From positions 357,447-421,446 of the forward strand of contig CAVTZH010000007.1 of assembly GCA_963739175.1 (NCBI GenBank): a DNA stretch of 64,000 nucleotides, written 5' to 3'. The stretch is from VAZQ01 sp963739175 (GTDB lineage Bacteria; Pseudomonadota; Alphaproteobacteria; Rhizobiales; Xanthobacteraceae). The notes under the pieces are model-generated. The model was not told the DNA's origin. It was given only the letters and a program-made list of their open reading frames with translations, and did not search any database. Below are positions 18,561-28,581 of the stretch, piece by piece (the first letter of the stretch is position 1; each line of letters starts with the position of its first letter). A program made the translations under genes and the position numbers.

Positions 18561-18568
<8 letters not shown>
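17299..18568 (+). CDS. lolC: lipoprotein-releasing ABC transporter permease LolC/E, copy 2 (frameshifted)
   Basis: Tandem paralogue of the preceding gene with the same role. The N-terminal frame ends near 17419, and the body continues in the next frame from MLGVATLIIVMAVMNGF to 18568. One extra g in the run at 17419-17421 explains it. The periplasmic domain has a few residues (LLIQPLETPLTD) that copy 1 lacks. The stop overlaps the lolD start by eight bases, so this copy looks like the ancestral one. The pair may now work as a heterodimer like LolC and LolE of gammaproteobacteria, which is inference. Confidence 0.88.
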
Positions 18569-19382
<814 letters not shown>

Positions 19383-19399
19383 GTCTCGATGTGTAGCTC

Positions 19400-19484
19400 G
19401 TAGGATGGGTTGAGCGCAGCGAAACCCATCGCTCTTCGTGCGGGTGAGGGATTGATGGGTATCGCTTCGCTCAACCCATCCTAC
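19400..19484. repeat. palindromic interspersed repeat after lolD
   Basis: An 85-base element with a perfect 17-base inverted repeat at its ends, gtaggatgggttgagcg (19400-19416) and its complement (19468-19484). An inner copy of the aaacccatcg / tgatgggtat unit is also visible. It fills the gap between lolD and the hydrolase gene. Confidence 0.8.
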
Positions 19485-19503
19485 ACACGACACACCACGC
19501 GCC

Positions 19504-20205
19504 ATGCCTCCTCGGCAAAATCCGGAATTACTCCTCCTCCATGCGCTTCCACTCGACGGCTCAATGTGGACCGGACAGATGGCGCTGCTTCCGGGCGCGA
19601 CCTACGCGCCGACGCTCTACGCCTTAGGCGACAGCATCGAGGAATGGGCCGTCGAGGCGTTGAAGCTGGTGAGAGGGGATCGCCTGATCGTCGTCGGCTG
19701 CTCGGTCGGGGGATCTTGCGCGCTTGAGCTGGCGGCTGCCGCACCCGACCGCGTCGCCGCCCTGGTTCTCATCGGCACCAAGGCGGGGCATCGGCCGGAT
19801 CCTGCGCTGCATGCTTGCGCGCTCGAAACAATTCAACAAAAGGGATTGGAGGAAGCCTGGCGCGTTTTCTGGGCTCCGCTGTTTTCCCGTTCTGCCGACA
19901 GCCAGGTGGTGAGCGACGCGAAGCGCATCGCGCTTCGGCAGTCGCCGCTCGACGTCGCGCGCGGTGTGACGGCTTTCCACAGCAGAGCAGGGCGCGAGCA
20001 GTTCCTGTCGTCGTTTCCGCGCCCGGTCGTCGTCGTAACGGGCGCTGATGACAGCGCTCCGGGTCTGGAAGTGAGCGCAGCGCAGGCGGGGTCGGCGCAG
20101 CAAGGGCACCTTCACATCGTCCCCGCGTGTGGCCACTACGTTCCGCTGGAACGGCCCGAATCCATGAATTCGATCTTGCGCGAGGTGATTGCCGCGCAGC
20201 TATGA
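19504..20205 (+). CDS. alpha/beta hydrolase
   Basis: A 233-residue alpha/beta-fold hydrolase of unknown substrate. The nucleophile elbow GCSVGG (Ser67), the acid in VVVTGADDSAP and the histidine in VPACGHYVPLE complete a plausible triad. The oxyanion region LLLLHALPLDGSMW lies near the N-terminus. There is no signal peptide, so it is cytoplasmic. It stands alone between a repeat and the SOS-type promoter. Confidence 0.85.
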   Translation: MPPRQNPELLLLHALPLDGSMWTGQMALLPGATYAPTLYALGDSIEEWAVEALKLVRGDRLIVVGCSVGGSCALELAAAAPDRVAALVLIGTKAGHRPDPALHACALETIQQKGLEEAWRVFWAPLFSRSADSQVVSDAKRIALRQSPLDVARGVTAFHSRAGREQFLSSFPRPVVVVTGADDSAPGLEVSAAQAGSAQQGHLHIVPACGHYVPLERPESMNSILREVIAAQL

Positions 20206-20246
20206 CGGGCGAAAATCGCGTCTTTGGGTACTACCGACGGTTGGGC

Positions 20247-20276
20247 TTGACTCTAGAACAGAAAGTGAACTATGTT
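20247..20276 (+). promoter_or_regulatory. sigma70-type promoter overlapping LexA operators
   Basis: TTGACT at 20247-20252 and TATGTT at 20271-20276 are spaced 18 bases apart and resemble -35 and -10 boxes. The left LexA half-site pair lies in the spacer and the right pair overlaps the -10 box, so bound LexA would block RNA polymerase. The next start codon downstream is the ATG at 20304. Confidence 0.65.
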
Positions 20277-20288
20277 CTTCCTTCGTTC
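20256..20288. promoter_or_regulatory. double LexA (SOS) operator
   Basis: Two exact alphaproteobacterial LexA boxes stand back to back. GAAC-N7-GAAC is at 20256-20270, and GTTC-N7-GTTC is at 20274-20288. The first is the reverse complement form of the second, and only three bases separate them. GTTC-N7-GTTC is the established LexA box in Rhizobiales, Rhodobacter and Caulobacter. The arrangement predicts tight repression and induction by DNA damage. Confidence 0.85.
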
Positions 20289-20303
20289 CAGTCGGAGGAA
20301 GCA

Positions 20304-20402
20304 ATGATCCGCTCGTTGATTGAAGAGGCGGCGGCGCTCACGTCCTTGGCGCTGTTCATCGGCATGGTCGTGATCTGGGCGCAGGTCATCGCCACGCTGT
20401 AG
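20304..20402 (+). CDS. 32-residue single-pass membrane peptide under SOS control (SidA-like candidate)
   Basis: A tiny gene with a strong ribosome site (cggaggaa, 20293-20300) and an ATG at 20304. The product has a short N-terminal stretch, MIRSLIEEA, then one hydrophobic helix (about residues 10-30, LTSLALFIGMVVIWAQVI). The promoter with its double LexA operator lies directly upstream, so it is predicted to be made only after DNA damage. This matches by size, topology and regulation the Caulobacter division inhibitor SidA (29 residues, SOS-induced). Sequence homology was not tested. The same frame is open from 20202 (66 residues), but that start precedes the promoter. Confidence 0.72.
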   Translation: MIRSLIEEAAALTSLALFIGMVVIWAQVIATL

Positions 20403-20424
20403 CGCGGGCAGGGCAACAACCGCT

Positions 20425-20548
20425 GTAAGACCGGTAAGACGGTAAGAAAAGGCGCCTAGGCCTATGAAACAACAGATGAATTTGCTGAAGTTCGCGATCT
20501 TACTGCGCGTCTTGCGCGGTGTAAGACGCTAGCGCCTGGGGATAAGAC
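20425..20548. repeat. cluster of GTAAGAC repeats before dnaE
   Basis: The heptamer gtaagac or a one-base variant occurs at 20425, 20434, 20442, 20521 and 20542. Inverted forms appear near 20497-20515 (atcttac, gtcttgcg). The pair gtctt...aagac at about 20509-20527 can form a hairpin. No known operator fits. The cluster fills the gap between the SOS peptide and dnaE. Confidence 0.5.
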
Positions 20549-20634
20549 GCATGGCGCGCGTCTTGAGCGCGCCGAAGGTGGACAGCGCCGAGGGTGACCC
20601 GCACGATCGTCGCGGAAAAATTCGTGAGGACCTG

Positions 20635-23600
20635 ATGGCCGGCCCCGGCTTCGTGCACCTGCATGTCCATTCGTCGTATTCGCTGCTGGAAGGCGCGCTG
20701 ACCATCGCGCGGCTTGCGGAACTCGCCAAAGCCGACCACCAGCCGGCGCTGGCGCTCACCGACACCGACAACATGTTCGGTGCGCTCGAATTCTCGGAGA
20801 AGCTCGCGGGTTACGGCGTGCAGCCGATCATCGGCTGCGCGCTCGCGGTCGACTTCGGCGACCAGGACAACACCGGGCGCCATAGCGGCGTCGCAACCGC
20901 ACCGGCGCGCCAGCGCATCGTGCTCCTGGCCGCGCGCGAGGCCGGCTACCGCAGCCTGATGCGGCTCAACTCCCGCGCCTTTCTCGAAAGCCCGGCGAAC
21001 GAAGCGCCGCATATCAAGCTCGCCTGGCTCGAGGGCGAGGCCGACGGCCTCATTGCGCTGACCGGCGGTCCGGGCGGTCCATTGGACGCTGCTATCGCGG
21101 CCGGCAACGGCACGCTGGCGGCCTCGCGCTGCGACGCGCTCATCAGTCTGTTCGGCGACCGGCTCTACATCGAGCTGCAGCGCCACGGCGTCGAGAGCGA
21201 GCGCCTCGCCGAGCCGGTGCTGCTCGACATGGCCTACGCCAAAGGCATCCCGCTGGTCGCCGTCAACGAGCCGTATTTCGCGACCCGCGAGGACTACGAG
21301 GCGCACGATGCGCTGATCGCGATCGCCGAGGGACGGATGGTCGCCGACACCGAGCGCCGCCAGCTCACCGCCGAGCACCGCTTCAAGACCCGCGCCGAGA
21401 TGGCCGCGCTGTTCTCCGATCTGCCGGAAGCGATCGCGTCGACGGTCGAGATCGCGCGGCGCTGCGCCTATCGCCCGCGGACGCTCGACCCGATTTTGCC
21501 GCGCTTCTCGGTCGGCGAAGATCATGCGTCGGTCAACGAGGGCGCGGAATTGCGCCGGCAGGCGGTCGAAGGCCTCGAACGCCGCATCGCCGCGCATGGG
21601 CTTGCACCCGGCCGCACCGCCGAGGACTACCGCGAGCGGCTCGATTTCGAGCTCGGCGTCATCGAGGGGATGAAATATCCCGGCTACTTCCTGATCGTCG
21701 CGGACTTCATCCAGTGGGCGAAGACGCAAGGCATCCCGGTCGGGCCGGGGCGCGGCTCCGGCGCCGGTTCGCTCGTCGCCTATTCTCTGACCGTCACCGA
21801 TCTCGATCCGATCCGCTTCGGGCTCCTGTTCGAGCGCTTCCTCAATCCCGAGCGCGTGTCGATGCCGGACTTCGATATCGACTTCTGCCAGGACCGGCGC
21901 GACGAGGTGATCCGCTACGTGCAGGACAAATACGGCCACGACCGGGTTGCGCAGATCATCACCTTCGGCACGCTGCAGGCGCGCGGCGTGCTGCGCGACG
22001 TCGGCCGCGTGCTGCAGATGCCGTACGGCCAGGTCGACAAGCTCTGCAAGCTGGTGCCGCAGAACCCCGCCAATCCGGTGACGCTCAAGCGCGCGATCGA
22101 CGACGAGCCGCGCCTGCAGGCCGAGCGCGACCGCGACCCGGTGGTGCGGCGCGCCTTCGACATCGCGCAGAAGCTCGAAGGCCTGCACCGCCACGCCTCG
22201 ACCCACGCCGCCGGCATCGTGATCGGCGAGCGGCCGCTCAACGAGCTGGTGCCGCTCTATCGCGATCCGAAATCCAACATGCCGGTCACCCAGTTCAACA
22301 TGAAATGGGTGGAGCCGGCGGGCCTGGTCAAATTCGACTTCCTCGGCCTCAAGACCCTGACCGTGCTCGAAACCGCGGTGGCGCTGCTCCGCAAACGCAG
22401 CGTCGAGGTCGATCTCGCCTCGATCCCGCTCGACGACAAGAAGACCTACGACTCACTGGCGCGGGCCGAAGCGGTGGGCATCTTCCAACTGGAAAGTCAG
22501 GGCATGCGCCGCGCGCTGCTCGACATGCGGCCCGACCGGTTCGAGGACATCATCGCCCTGGTCGCGCTCTATCGGCCGGGCCCGATGGCGAACATCCCGA
22601 CCTATTGCGCGCGCAAGCACCGGCATGGAGGATCCCGACTACATCCATCCGAAGCTCGAGCCGATCCTGCGCGAGACCTTCGGCGTCATCGTCTATCAGG
22701 AACAGGTGATGCAGGCGGCGCAGATCCTTGCCGGCTACACCTTGGGCCAAGCCGACCTGCTGCGCCGCGCGATGGGCAAGAAGATCCGCAAGGAGATGCA
22801 GGAGCAGCGCGCGCATTTCGTGAAAGGCTCGACCGAGCGCGGGATCGAGCGCCAGCAGGCCGACGCGATCTTCGATCTCTTGGAACGTTTCGCCGAATAC
22901 GGCTTCAACAAGAGCCATGCCGCGGCGTATGCGCTGGTCGCCTACCAGACCGCCTACATGAAGGCGAACTATCCGGTCGAGTTCCTGGCGGCGTCGATGA
23001 CGCTTGATATGGGCAATACCGACAAGCTCTCCGAATTCCGCTCCGAAGCCGAGCGGCTCGGCATCAAGGTGATGCCGCCGTCGGTCAATCGCTCCGGCGT
23101 CGCCTTCGACGTGGAAGGGCAGGCGATCCACTATTCGCTGGCGGCGCTCAAAGGCGTCGGCGGCCAGGCGGTCGAGGCGATCGTCACGGCGCGCGGCGGC
23201 AAACGGTTCGCCGACCTCTCCGATTTCGCCGGCCGCATCAATCCGCGCGCGGTGAACAAACGCGTGCTGGAAAGCCTCGCGGCCTCCGGCGCGTTCGACG
23301 AGCTTGAGAACAACCGCGCGCGTGCCTACGCGTCGGTCGATACGATCCTGGGATCGGCGCAGCGCGCTCACGAGTCGGCGGTGGTCGGCCAGTCGGAACT
23401 GTTCGGCGGCCCGGCCGCGCGCACGCCGCTGGTGCTGCCGTCGGTCGAGCCGTGGCCTCCCGCCGAGCGACTGCAGAAGGAGTTCGACGCCATCGGCTTC
23501 TTCCTGTCGGGCCATCCGCTCGACGACTACGCCCCGGCGCTGCAGCGCATGCGCGTGCAGTCGTGGGCGGAGTTCGCCCGCAGCGTGAAGGCGGGCGCCA

Positions 23601-24103
23601 GCGCCGGCCGCGTCGCCGGCTCGGTGGTGTCGCGGCAGGAGCGGCGCACCCGCACCGGCAGCAAGATGGGGATCATCGGGCTCTCCGATCCGTCCGGCCA
23701 CTACGAGGCGGTGCTGTTCTCGGAAGGGCTGGCGCAATTCCGCGACCAGCTCGAGCCCGGCAAGGCGGTGCTGCTCGGTCTGTCGGCGGAGCTGCAGGGC
23801 GACGACGTGCGCGCGCGCATCCAGAGCGTGGAGTCGCTCGATGAGGCGGCGGCGAAAATGCAGAAGGGCCTGCGCGTGTTCCTGCGCGACGAGAAGCCGC
23901 TGGAAAGCGTCGCCAAGCGGCTGGCAGGGTCGGCGCCGCCGCAGCGTTCCGCCGACAAGGGCGACGGCGAAGTGTCGGTGGTGCTGATCCTCCGCGAGGG
24001 CACCGAGGTCGAGGTGAAGCTCCCCGGCCGCTTCAAGGTGTCGCCGCAGATCGCCGGCGCCATCAAGGCGATCCCCGGCGTGATCGAGGTGCAGGCGTTG
24101 TAG
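20635..24103 (+). CDS. dnaE: DNA polymerase III alpha subunit (frameshifted in this sequence)
   Basis: Catalytic subunit of the replicative polymerase, about 1155 residues once the frame is restored. The PHP domain begins FVHLHVHSSYSLLEGALT. The polymerase acidic motif PDFDIDFCQDRRDE lies near residues 411-424, followed by finger, HhH and OB domains. The frame breaks at about 22620: the first part ends NIPTYCARKH and the second resumes GMEDPDYIHPKLEPILRETF. One extra c at 22620-22621 accounts for it. I prefer the ATG at 20635 (gtgagga ribosome site, family N-terminus) over the one at 20551, which has no ribosome site. Confidence 0.92.
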
Positions 24104-24111
24104 GGTGACTT

Positions 24112-24196
24112 GCTCTCTCTTCCGCTCGTCCCCGCGTAAGCGGGGACCCAGGCTAGCTCAAGACTGGATTCCCGCTTTCGCGGGAATGAGCGGAGG
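24112..24196. repeat. interspersed repeat A, copy 2
   Basis: The same two-hairpin element as at 14052, here with gtccccgcgtaagcggggac and attcccgctttcgcgggaat. It lies directly after dnaE and marks the border to the accessory catabolic cluster. Confidence 0.8.
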
Positions 24197-24265
24197 ATGG
24201 ATCGGCGCTGGTCGAACGGCGACCGCCAACTTTACAGCGTTGCGGCCCGGCGCTACGCCTATCGC

Positions 24266-25456
24266 ATGCAAAACGTCGTCAAAGACCGTCCATACCGCGT
24301 GGTCATCGTGGGCGGAGGCATCGGCGGGTTGACCGCCGCCGTTGCGCTGCATCAGCGCGGCTTCGAGGTCGCGGTCTACGAGCGCTCGCCGAAACTCGAA
24401 GAGGTCGGGGCAGGGCTGCAGGTCGGGCCGAACGGCGTCAAGGTCATCCGCGCGCTCGGGCTCTGGGACAAATTCAGCAAGTTCGCGTTCCGGCCGGCCA
24501 CCCAGGTCTCGATCAAGTGGGACGACGCGAGCCTGCGTCATCGCACGCCGCTCAAGGGCGTCGCGGAACGGGACTACGGCGCGCCGCACACGACGCTGCA
24601 TCGCGCCCACCTGCATGAGCTGCTGCGCAATCAGCTGCCGGAACGGGCGATCCACCTCAATTCCAACTGTGTCGGCGCGATCTCGACCGAAGACAGTGCG
24701 GTCGCGCGCTTCGCCGATGGCCTGGAGATTGAAGCCGACGCCGTGATCGGCGCCGACGGCATCCGCTCCGCCATCCGCGCCCAGCTTTTCGGCGCCGACA
24801 ATCCGCGCTTCACCGAACAGATGTGCTGGCGCTGCATGGTGCCGATGGAGCGGGTGCCGACGCGCATCGGCCCGGGACTGTCGGTCGAGCTGGCGCGCGA
24901 CGATTACCACGGCTGGATCGGGCCGAACGGCCACGTGATCTGCTATCCGATCGGCGACGGCTCGATGCTCAACATCTTTGCCGGCCACGTCACCGACCAG
25001 TGGGTCGAGGAATCCTGGTCGGCGCCGAGCTCGCAGGAGGAATTGCTCGCCGCCTACGAAGGCTGGAACGAGGCGCTGCTCGACATGTTCCGCAACGTGC
25101 AGCACGTCTTCAAGTGGGGCATCTACGACCGCGATCCGATCCCGCAATGGACCACGGGCCGCGTCACGCTGCTTGGGGACGCCGCGCATCCGACCATGCC
25201 GACGCTGGCGCAGGGCGGCAACATGGCGATCGAGGACGGCTATGTGCTCGGCCGCAATCTCGACCGCCATCGCGACGACATCCATGCCGCGCTGAAAGGC
25301 TATGTCGCCGAGCGGCAGCCGCGCACGGCGCGCGTCACGTTGCAGTCGCGCGAACAATTCACCAACAATCGCAAGGTGCCGCCGCCGCCGTTCCTGGACC
25401 GCACCTGGATTTTCACGTTCGACGCAACCAAGGAACCGGAGGTTCAGCCGGCATAG
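24266..25456 (+). CDS. FAD-dependent monooxygenase (salicylate hydroxylase-like)
   Basis: Flavoprotein of the aromatic hydroxylase family that adds an oxygen atom to an aromatic ring using NAD(P)H. The 396-residue protein has the Rossmann motif VIVGGGIGGLTAAVAL near residue 12, the DG motif ADAVIGADGIRSAIR, and the second FAD motif VTLLGDAAHPTMPTLAQGG. An open frame extends to 24197, but the ATG at 24266 gives the usual N-terminus just before the first strand. Substrate unknown. It heads a cluster with a propeller protein, an isochorismatase-type hydrolase and a TctC receptor. Confidence 0.88.
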   Translation: MQNVVKDRPYRVVIVGGGIGGLTAAVALHQRGFEVAVYERSPKLEEVGAGLQVGPNGVKVIRALGLWDKFSKFAFRPATQVSIKWDDASLRHRTPLKGVAERDYGAPHTTLHRAHLHELLRNQLPERAIHLNSNCVGAISTEDSAVARFADGLEIEADAVIGADGIRSAIRAQLFGADNPRFTEQMCWRCMVPMERVPTRIGPGLSVELARDDYHGWIGPNGHVICYPIGDGSMLNIFAGHVTDQWVEESWSAPSSQEELLAAYEGWNEALLDMFRNVQHVFKWGIYDRDPIPQWTTGRVTLLGDAAHPTMPTLAQGGNMAIEDGYVLGRNLDRHRDDIHAALKGYVAERQPRTARVTLQSREQFTNNRKVPPPPFLDRTWIFTFDATKEPEVQPA

Positions 25457-25484
25457 CAAACTGCAACCAGCTCGGGAGGAAACG

Positions 25485-26600
25485 ATGAGGGCAATGACCC
25501 TTTGGCTCAACGTAGCCGCAATGTTGTTGGTCGTGCATCCGGCGCCGGCGCAGGATGCCGGCGGCAAGTCGGCCGCGCCGCAATTCCAGGTCGATCCGTT
25601 CTGGCCGAAGCCGCTGCCGAACGACTGGCTGCTCGGACAGGTCTCCGGCATTGCGGTCGACCGGCAGGATCGGCTCTGGGTCGTGCATCGCCCCGAGTCA
25701 TTGACCGCGCGCGAACGCGCGTCCGAACAGAAGCCGCCGATCGCCAAGTGCTGCGCGGCGGCGCCGCCGGTGCTGGTGTTCGATCCGGCCGGCAATCTCA
25801 TCCGCCATTGGGGCGGCAAGGGCGAAGGTTATCAGTGGCCCAAGAGCGAGCACGGTATCCACATCGACGGCAACGAGTTCGTCTGGCTCGCCGGCAACGA
25901 CAAGACCGATGGGCAGCTCCTCAAGTTCACGATGGACGGCAAGTTCGTGCTGCAGATCGGCAAGCCGGTCCAGGGTCCCGACAGCAATTCAACCGAGCGG
26001 CTCGGCTCGCCCGCTGATATTGCGGTCGATACCGCCGCGCGCGAGGTCTATGCCGCCGACGGTTATGGCAATCGTCGCGTGGTCGTGTTCGATTCCGAGA
26101 CCGGCGCCTACAAGCGCCACTGGGGCGCCTACGGCAACCGGCCGAGCGATACCAAAACGCCGCCCTACGATCCGGCGGCGGCGCCGTCGCAGCAATTCGG
26201 CACGCCGGTGCATTGCATCCGCATCTCGAACGACGGTCTGGTCTACGTCTGCGACCGCACCAACAACCGGCTGCAAATCTTCAGCAAGGACGGCACGTTC
26301 GTGTCGGAGCATTTCTTCGAGCGGCAGACGCGTCTCAACGGCACCGTCTATGAGATCGCGTTCTCGCCGGACAAGGAGCAGCGCTTCATCTACATGGTCG
26401 ACGGCTCCAACGGCGAAATTCGTGTCGTCGATCGCAAGACGCTCCAGGTGCTCGGGCATTTCGGGCGCATCGGCCGGCAGGCCGGGCAATTCACCGCCGT
26501 GCACAACATCGCGGTCGACCGCCAGGGCAATATCTTCACGGCCGAGGTGAACACCGGGCAGCGTGTACAAAAATTCCGCAGGCTCGACGCTTCCAACTAG
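25485..26600 (+). CDS. secreted NHL-repeat beta-propeller protein
   Basis: A 371-residue protein with a signal peptide (LWLNVAAMLLVVHPAPAQ, cleavage likely after Gln23). At least five NHL-type repeats follow, seen as VSGIAVDRQDRLWVVHR, HGIHIDGNEFVWLAGN, PADIAVDTAAREVYAADG, VHCIRISNDGLVYVCDR and VHNIAVDRQGNIFTAEV. This predicts a six-bladed periplasmic propeller, possibly a lyase, lactonase or binding protein. The ribosome site gggagga is strong. It follows the monooxygenase by 28 bases. Confidence 0.85.
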   Translation: MRAMTLWLNVAAMLLVVHPAPAQDAGGKSAAPQFQVDPFWPKPLPNDWLLGQVSGIAVDRQDRLWVVHRPESLTARERASEQKPPIAKCCAAAPPVLVFDPAGNLIRHWGGKGEGYQWPKSEHGIHIDGNEFVWLAGNDKTDGQLLKFTMDGKFVLQIGKPVQGPDSNSTERLGSPADIAVDTAAREVYAADGYGNRRVVVFDSETGAYKRHWGAYGNRPSDTKTPPYDPAAAPSQQFGTPVHCIRISNDGLVYVCDRTNNRLQIFSKDGTFVSEHFFERQTRLNGTVYEIAFSPDKEQRFIYMVDGSNGEIRVVDRKTLQVLGHFGRIGRQAGQFTAVHNIAVDRQGNIFTAEVNTGQRVQKFRRLDASN

Positions 26601-26644
26601 GATAGCGTTGCAGCCAGGTTGCAAGAAACGAACGGAGAAAAAAC

Positions 26645-27358
26645 ATGGCCTCGATCGAGAAGTTTAACGACCACTGCTGGAAGGACGTCGTCCCGGCCTC
26701 CGACCTCGAGCTCTACAAGGGCTGGCGGCGCGAGACCTTTGTCGGGCCGCGCCCGGCGCTGCTCGCGATCGACCTCTACGACCTCGTCTATCGCGGCGGG
26801 CCGCTGCCGCCGGCCGAGCTCAATGAGCGCTATCCCAACTCGTGCGGGATCTTCGCGCATCAGGCCATCGCGCCGACCAAGCAGCTGTTTGCCGCCGCGC
26901 GCCGCGCCGGCATTCCCATTTTCTTCTGCACCCAGGAGACGCGCCCCAACAACCGTCCGCGCGGTGCGGTGTCGACCCGCAACTCGCGGCCAAGGCCGGC
27001 GGATGACGCGTATGAAATCTACCATGAGTTTCCGGTCGAGCCGGACGACGTGCTCATCAAGAAGCAGCGCGCCAGCGTGTTCCAGGGCACGCCGCTGGTG
27101 TCGCACTTGACCATCCTCGACGTGTCGAGCCTGATCATCTGCGGCGAGAGCACGTCGGGCTGCGTGCGCGCGAGCGCGGTCGACGCCTATTCGAGCGGCT
27201 TCCACATCACCATCGCGGAAGAGTGCACCTACGATCGCGCCGAGCTGACCCACAAGGTCAACCTGTTCGACCTGCACCACAAATATGCCGACGTCATGCA
27301 TGTCGACGAGGTGATCGCGCATCTCGACGGCCTGCGCATGGCGCGGGCGGCGGAGTGA
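26645..27358 (+). CDS. isochorismatase-family amidohydrolase
   Basis: Cysteine hydrolase of the isochorismatase fold, 237 residues. The catalytic triad is visible as Asp43 (LLAIDLYD), Lys139 or Lys140 (VLIKKQRAS) and Cys173 (ESTSGCVRAS). The family includes N-carbamoylsarcosine amidase and maleamate amidase. Next to a ring monooxygenase, a role in opening or deamidating an aromatic breakdown product is plausible but unproven. The start has a good ribosome site (acggagaa). Confidence 0.85.
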   Translation: MASIEKFNDHCWKDVVPASDLELYKGWRRETFVGPRPALLAIDLYDLVYRGGPLPPAELNERYPNSCGIFAHQAIAPTKQLFAAARRAGIPIFFCTQETRPNNRPRGAVSTRNSRPRPADDAYEIYHEFPVEPDDVLIKKQRASVFQGTPLVSHLTILDVSSLIICGESTSGCVRASAVDAYSSGFHITIAEECTYDRAELTHKVNLFDLHHKYADVMHVDEVIAHLDGLRMARAAE

Positions 27359-27363
27359 CCGCC

Positions 27364-28407
27364 ATGCGATCGCATGCGCTCACAAAGGCTCTGCTCTGCG
27401 CGGCCATGGTCTGCGCGGCGGCATCGGCGGCGCGCTCGGAGACCGCGCCGGTCAGCTTTGCAGGCAAGCAGATCAAGGTGTCGATCGGCTATTCGCCGAC
27501 CGGGTTCGGCTATGACACCTATGGCCGGCTGCTGGCCCGGCACCTGGGCAAATATCTTCCCGGCAACCCGTCGATCGTGCCGCAGAACCGCCCGGGCGCC
27601 GGTTCGCTCAATCTCGCGAACTACATCGCCAATGCGGCGCCGCGCGACGGCACCGAAATCGCGCTGGTCGGGCGCGGCGTGGCGATGGAGCCGCTGCTCG
27701 GCGGCGCCGCATCGCAGGCCAAATTCAACTCCACGAAATTCGCCTGGATCGGCAGCATGAACAACGAGGTCTCAGGCTTCTTCGTCCGGCAGCCGGGTCC
27801 GGTCAAAAGCCTGAGCGAAGCCATGAAGGGCGCCGGGATGACGGTCGGCTCGACCGGTATCGGCGGCGATCAGCACGCATTCACCGCGGCGCTGAACGCG
27901 CTCATCGGGACCAAGCTCAAGCCGATCTCCGGCTATCCCGGCACGCAGGAGATCATGCTGGCGGTCGAGCGCGGCGAGCTCGACGGCATCGTCGGCTATT
28001 CATGGGGCGTGGCGCGCTCCGGCAACAAGAAGCAGATCGACGACGGCTCGCTCAAGATCATCCTCCAGCTCGCGCTCGGCAAGCACAAGGAGCTGCCCGA
28101 CGTTCCGCTGGTGACCGAGCTCGTGAAAAATCCGGAAGACCTGCAGGTGCTGGAGATGATCTTCTCGCGGCAGTCCATGGGCCGTCCGGTGGTGGCGCCG
28201 CCCGGTCTCGACGCGCGCGTGGCGGAAGCGTTGCGCAAGGCGTTCGCCGACACCATGCGCGATCCGCAGTTCATCGCCGAGGGCGCCAAGATCGGGCTGG
28301 AGCTCGAATTCGTCAGCGGCGCCGAGGTGCAGTCGATGGTCGAGCGGCTCTATCGTTCGCCGGCCCCGGTCGTCAGCCGCGCCCAGGCGATCTTCTCGGC
28401 GAACTAG
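27364..28407 (+). CDS. TctC-type (Bug family) periplasmic solute-binding receptor
   Basis: A 347-residue protein with a signal peptide (KALLCAAMVCAAASAARSE) and the tripartite tricarboxylate receptor pattern (VSIGYSPTGFGYDTYGRLLA, VPQNRPGAGSLNLANYI). Such receptors bind carboxylates or aromatic acids in the periplasm and feed TctAB or act as sensors. No TctA or TctB gene is nearby, which is common for Bug orphans. It begins five bases after the isochorismatase stop, so it belongs to that operon. Confidence 0.85.
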   Translation: MRSHALTKALLCAAMVCAAASAARSETAPVSFAGKQIKVSIGYSPTGFGYDTYGRLLARHLGKYLPGNPSIVPQNRPGAGSLNLANYIANAAPRDGTEIALVGRGVAMEPLLGGAASQAKFNSTKFAWIGSMNNEVSGFFVRQPGPVKSLSEAMKGAGMTVGSTGIGGDQHAFTAALNALIGTKLKPISGYPGTQEIMLAVERGELDGIVGYSWGVARSGNKKQIDDGSLKIILQLALGKHKELPDVPLVTELVKNPEDLQVLEMIFSRQSMGRPVVAPPGLDARVAEALRKAFADTMRDPQFIAEGAKIGLELEFVSGAEVQSMVERLYRSPAPVVSRAQAIFSAN

Positions 28408-28419
28408 CCACAAAACGCA

Positions 28420-28574
28420 GTCATGCCCGCGCTCGTCGCGGGCATCCACGTCTTCGCGTCATGCAAGGACGAAAGGCGTGGATGGCATCGGAAGTCGGGC
28501 TTGCCCGACTTCCGCGCGACTTGAGTGTCGCAAGTCGGGTAAACCTGACTTGCGATGACAAGCCCGGCCATGAC
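28420..28574. repeat. interspersed repeat between two tctC genes
   Basis: A 155-base element starting gtcatgcccgc and ending ggccatgac. It contains the inverted pairs cccgcgctcgtcgcggg, ccacgtctt.../...gcgtgg and gtcgggcttgcccgac. It is of the kind often found between convergent genes in Bradyrhizobium-like genomes. It separates the converging tctC genes and may end both transcripts. Confidence 0.65.
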
Positions 28575-28581
28575 GATCTGA

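Noticed and set aside
20202..20402. 66-residue version of the SOS peptide
   Set aside because: Its start lies before the promoter and has no ribosome site. The ATG at 20304 has an excellent site and lies just downstream of the LexA boxes.
20635..24103. dnaE as the SOS-induced error-prone DnaE2 (ImuC)
   Set aside because: The LexA boxes serve the small gene before it, no imuA or imuB is adjacent, and the length of about 1155 residues and the lol-side neighbourhood fit the replicative DnaE.
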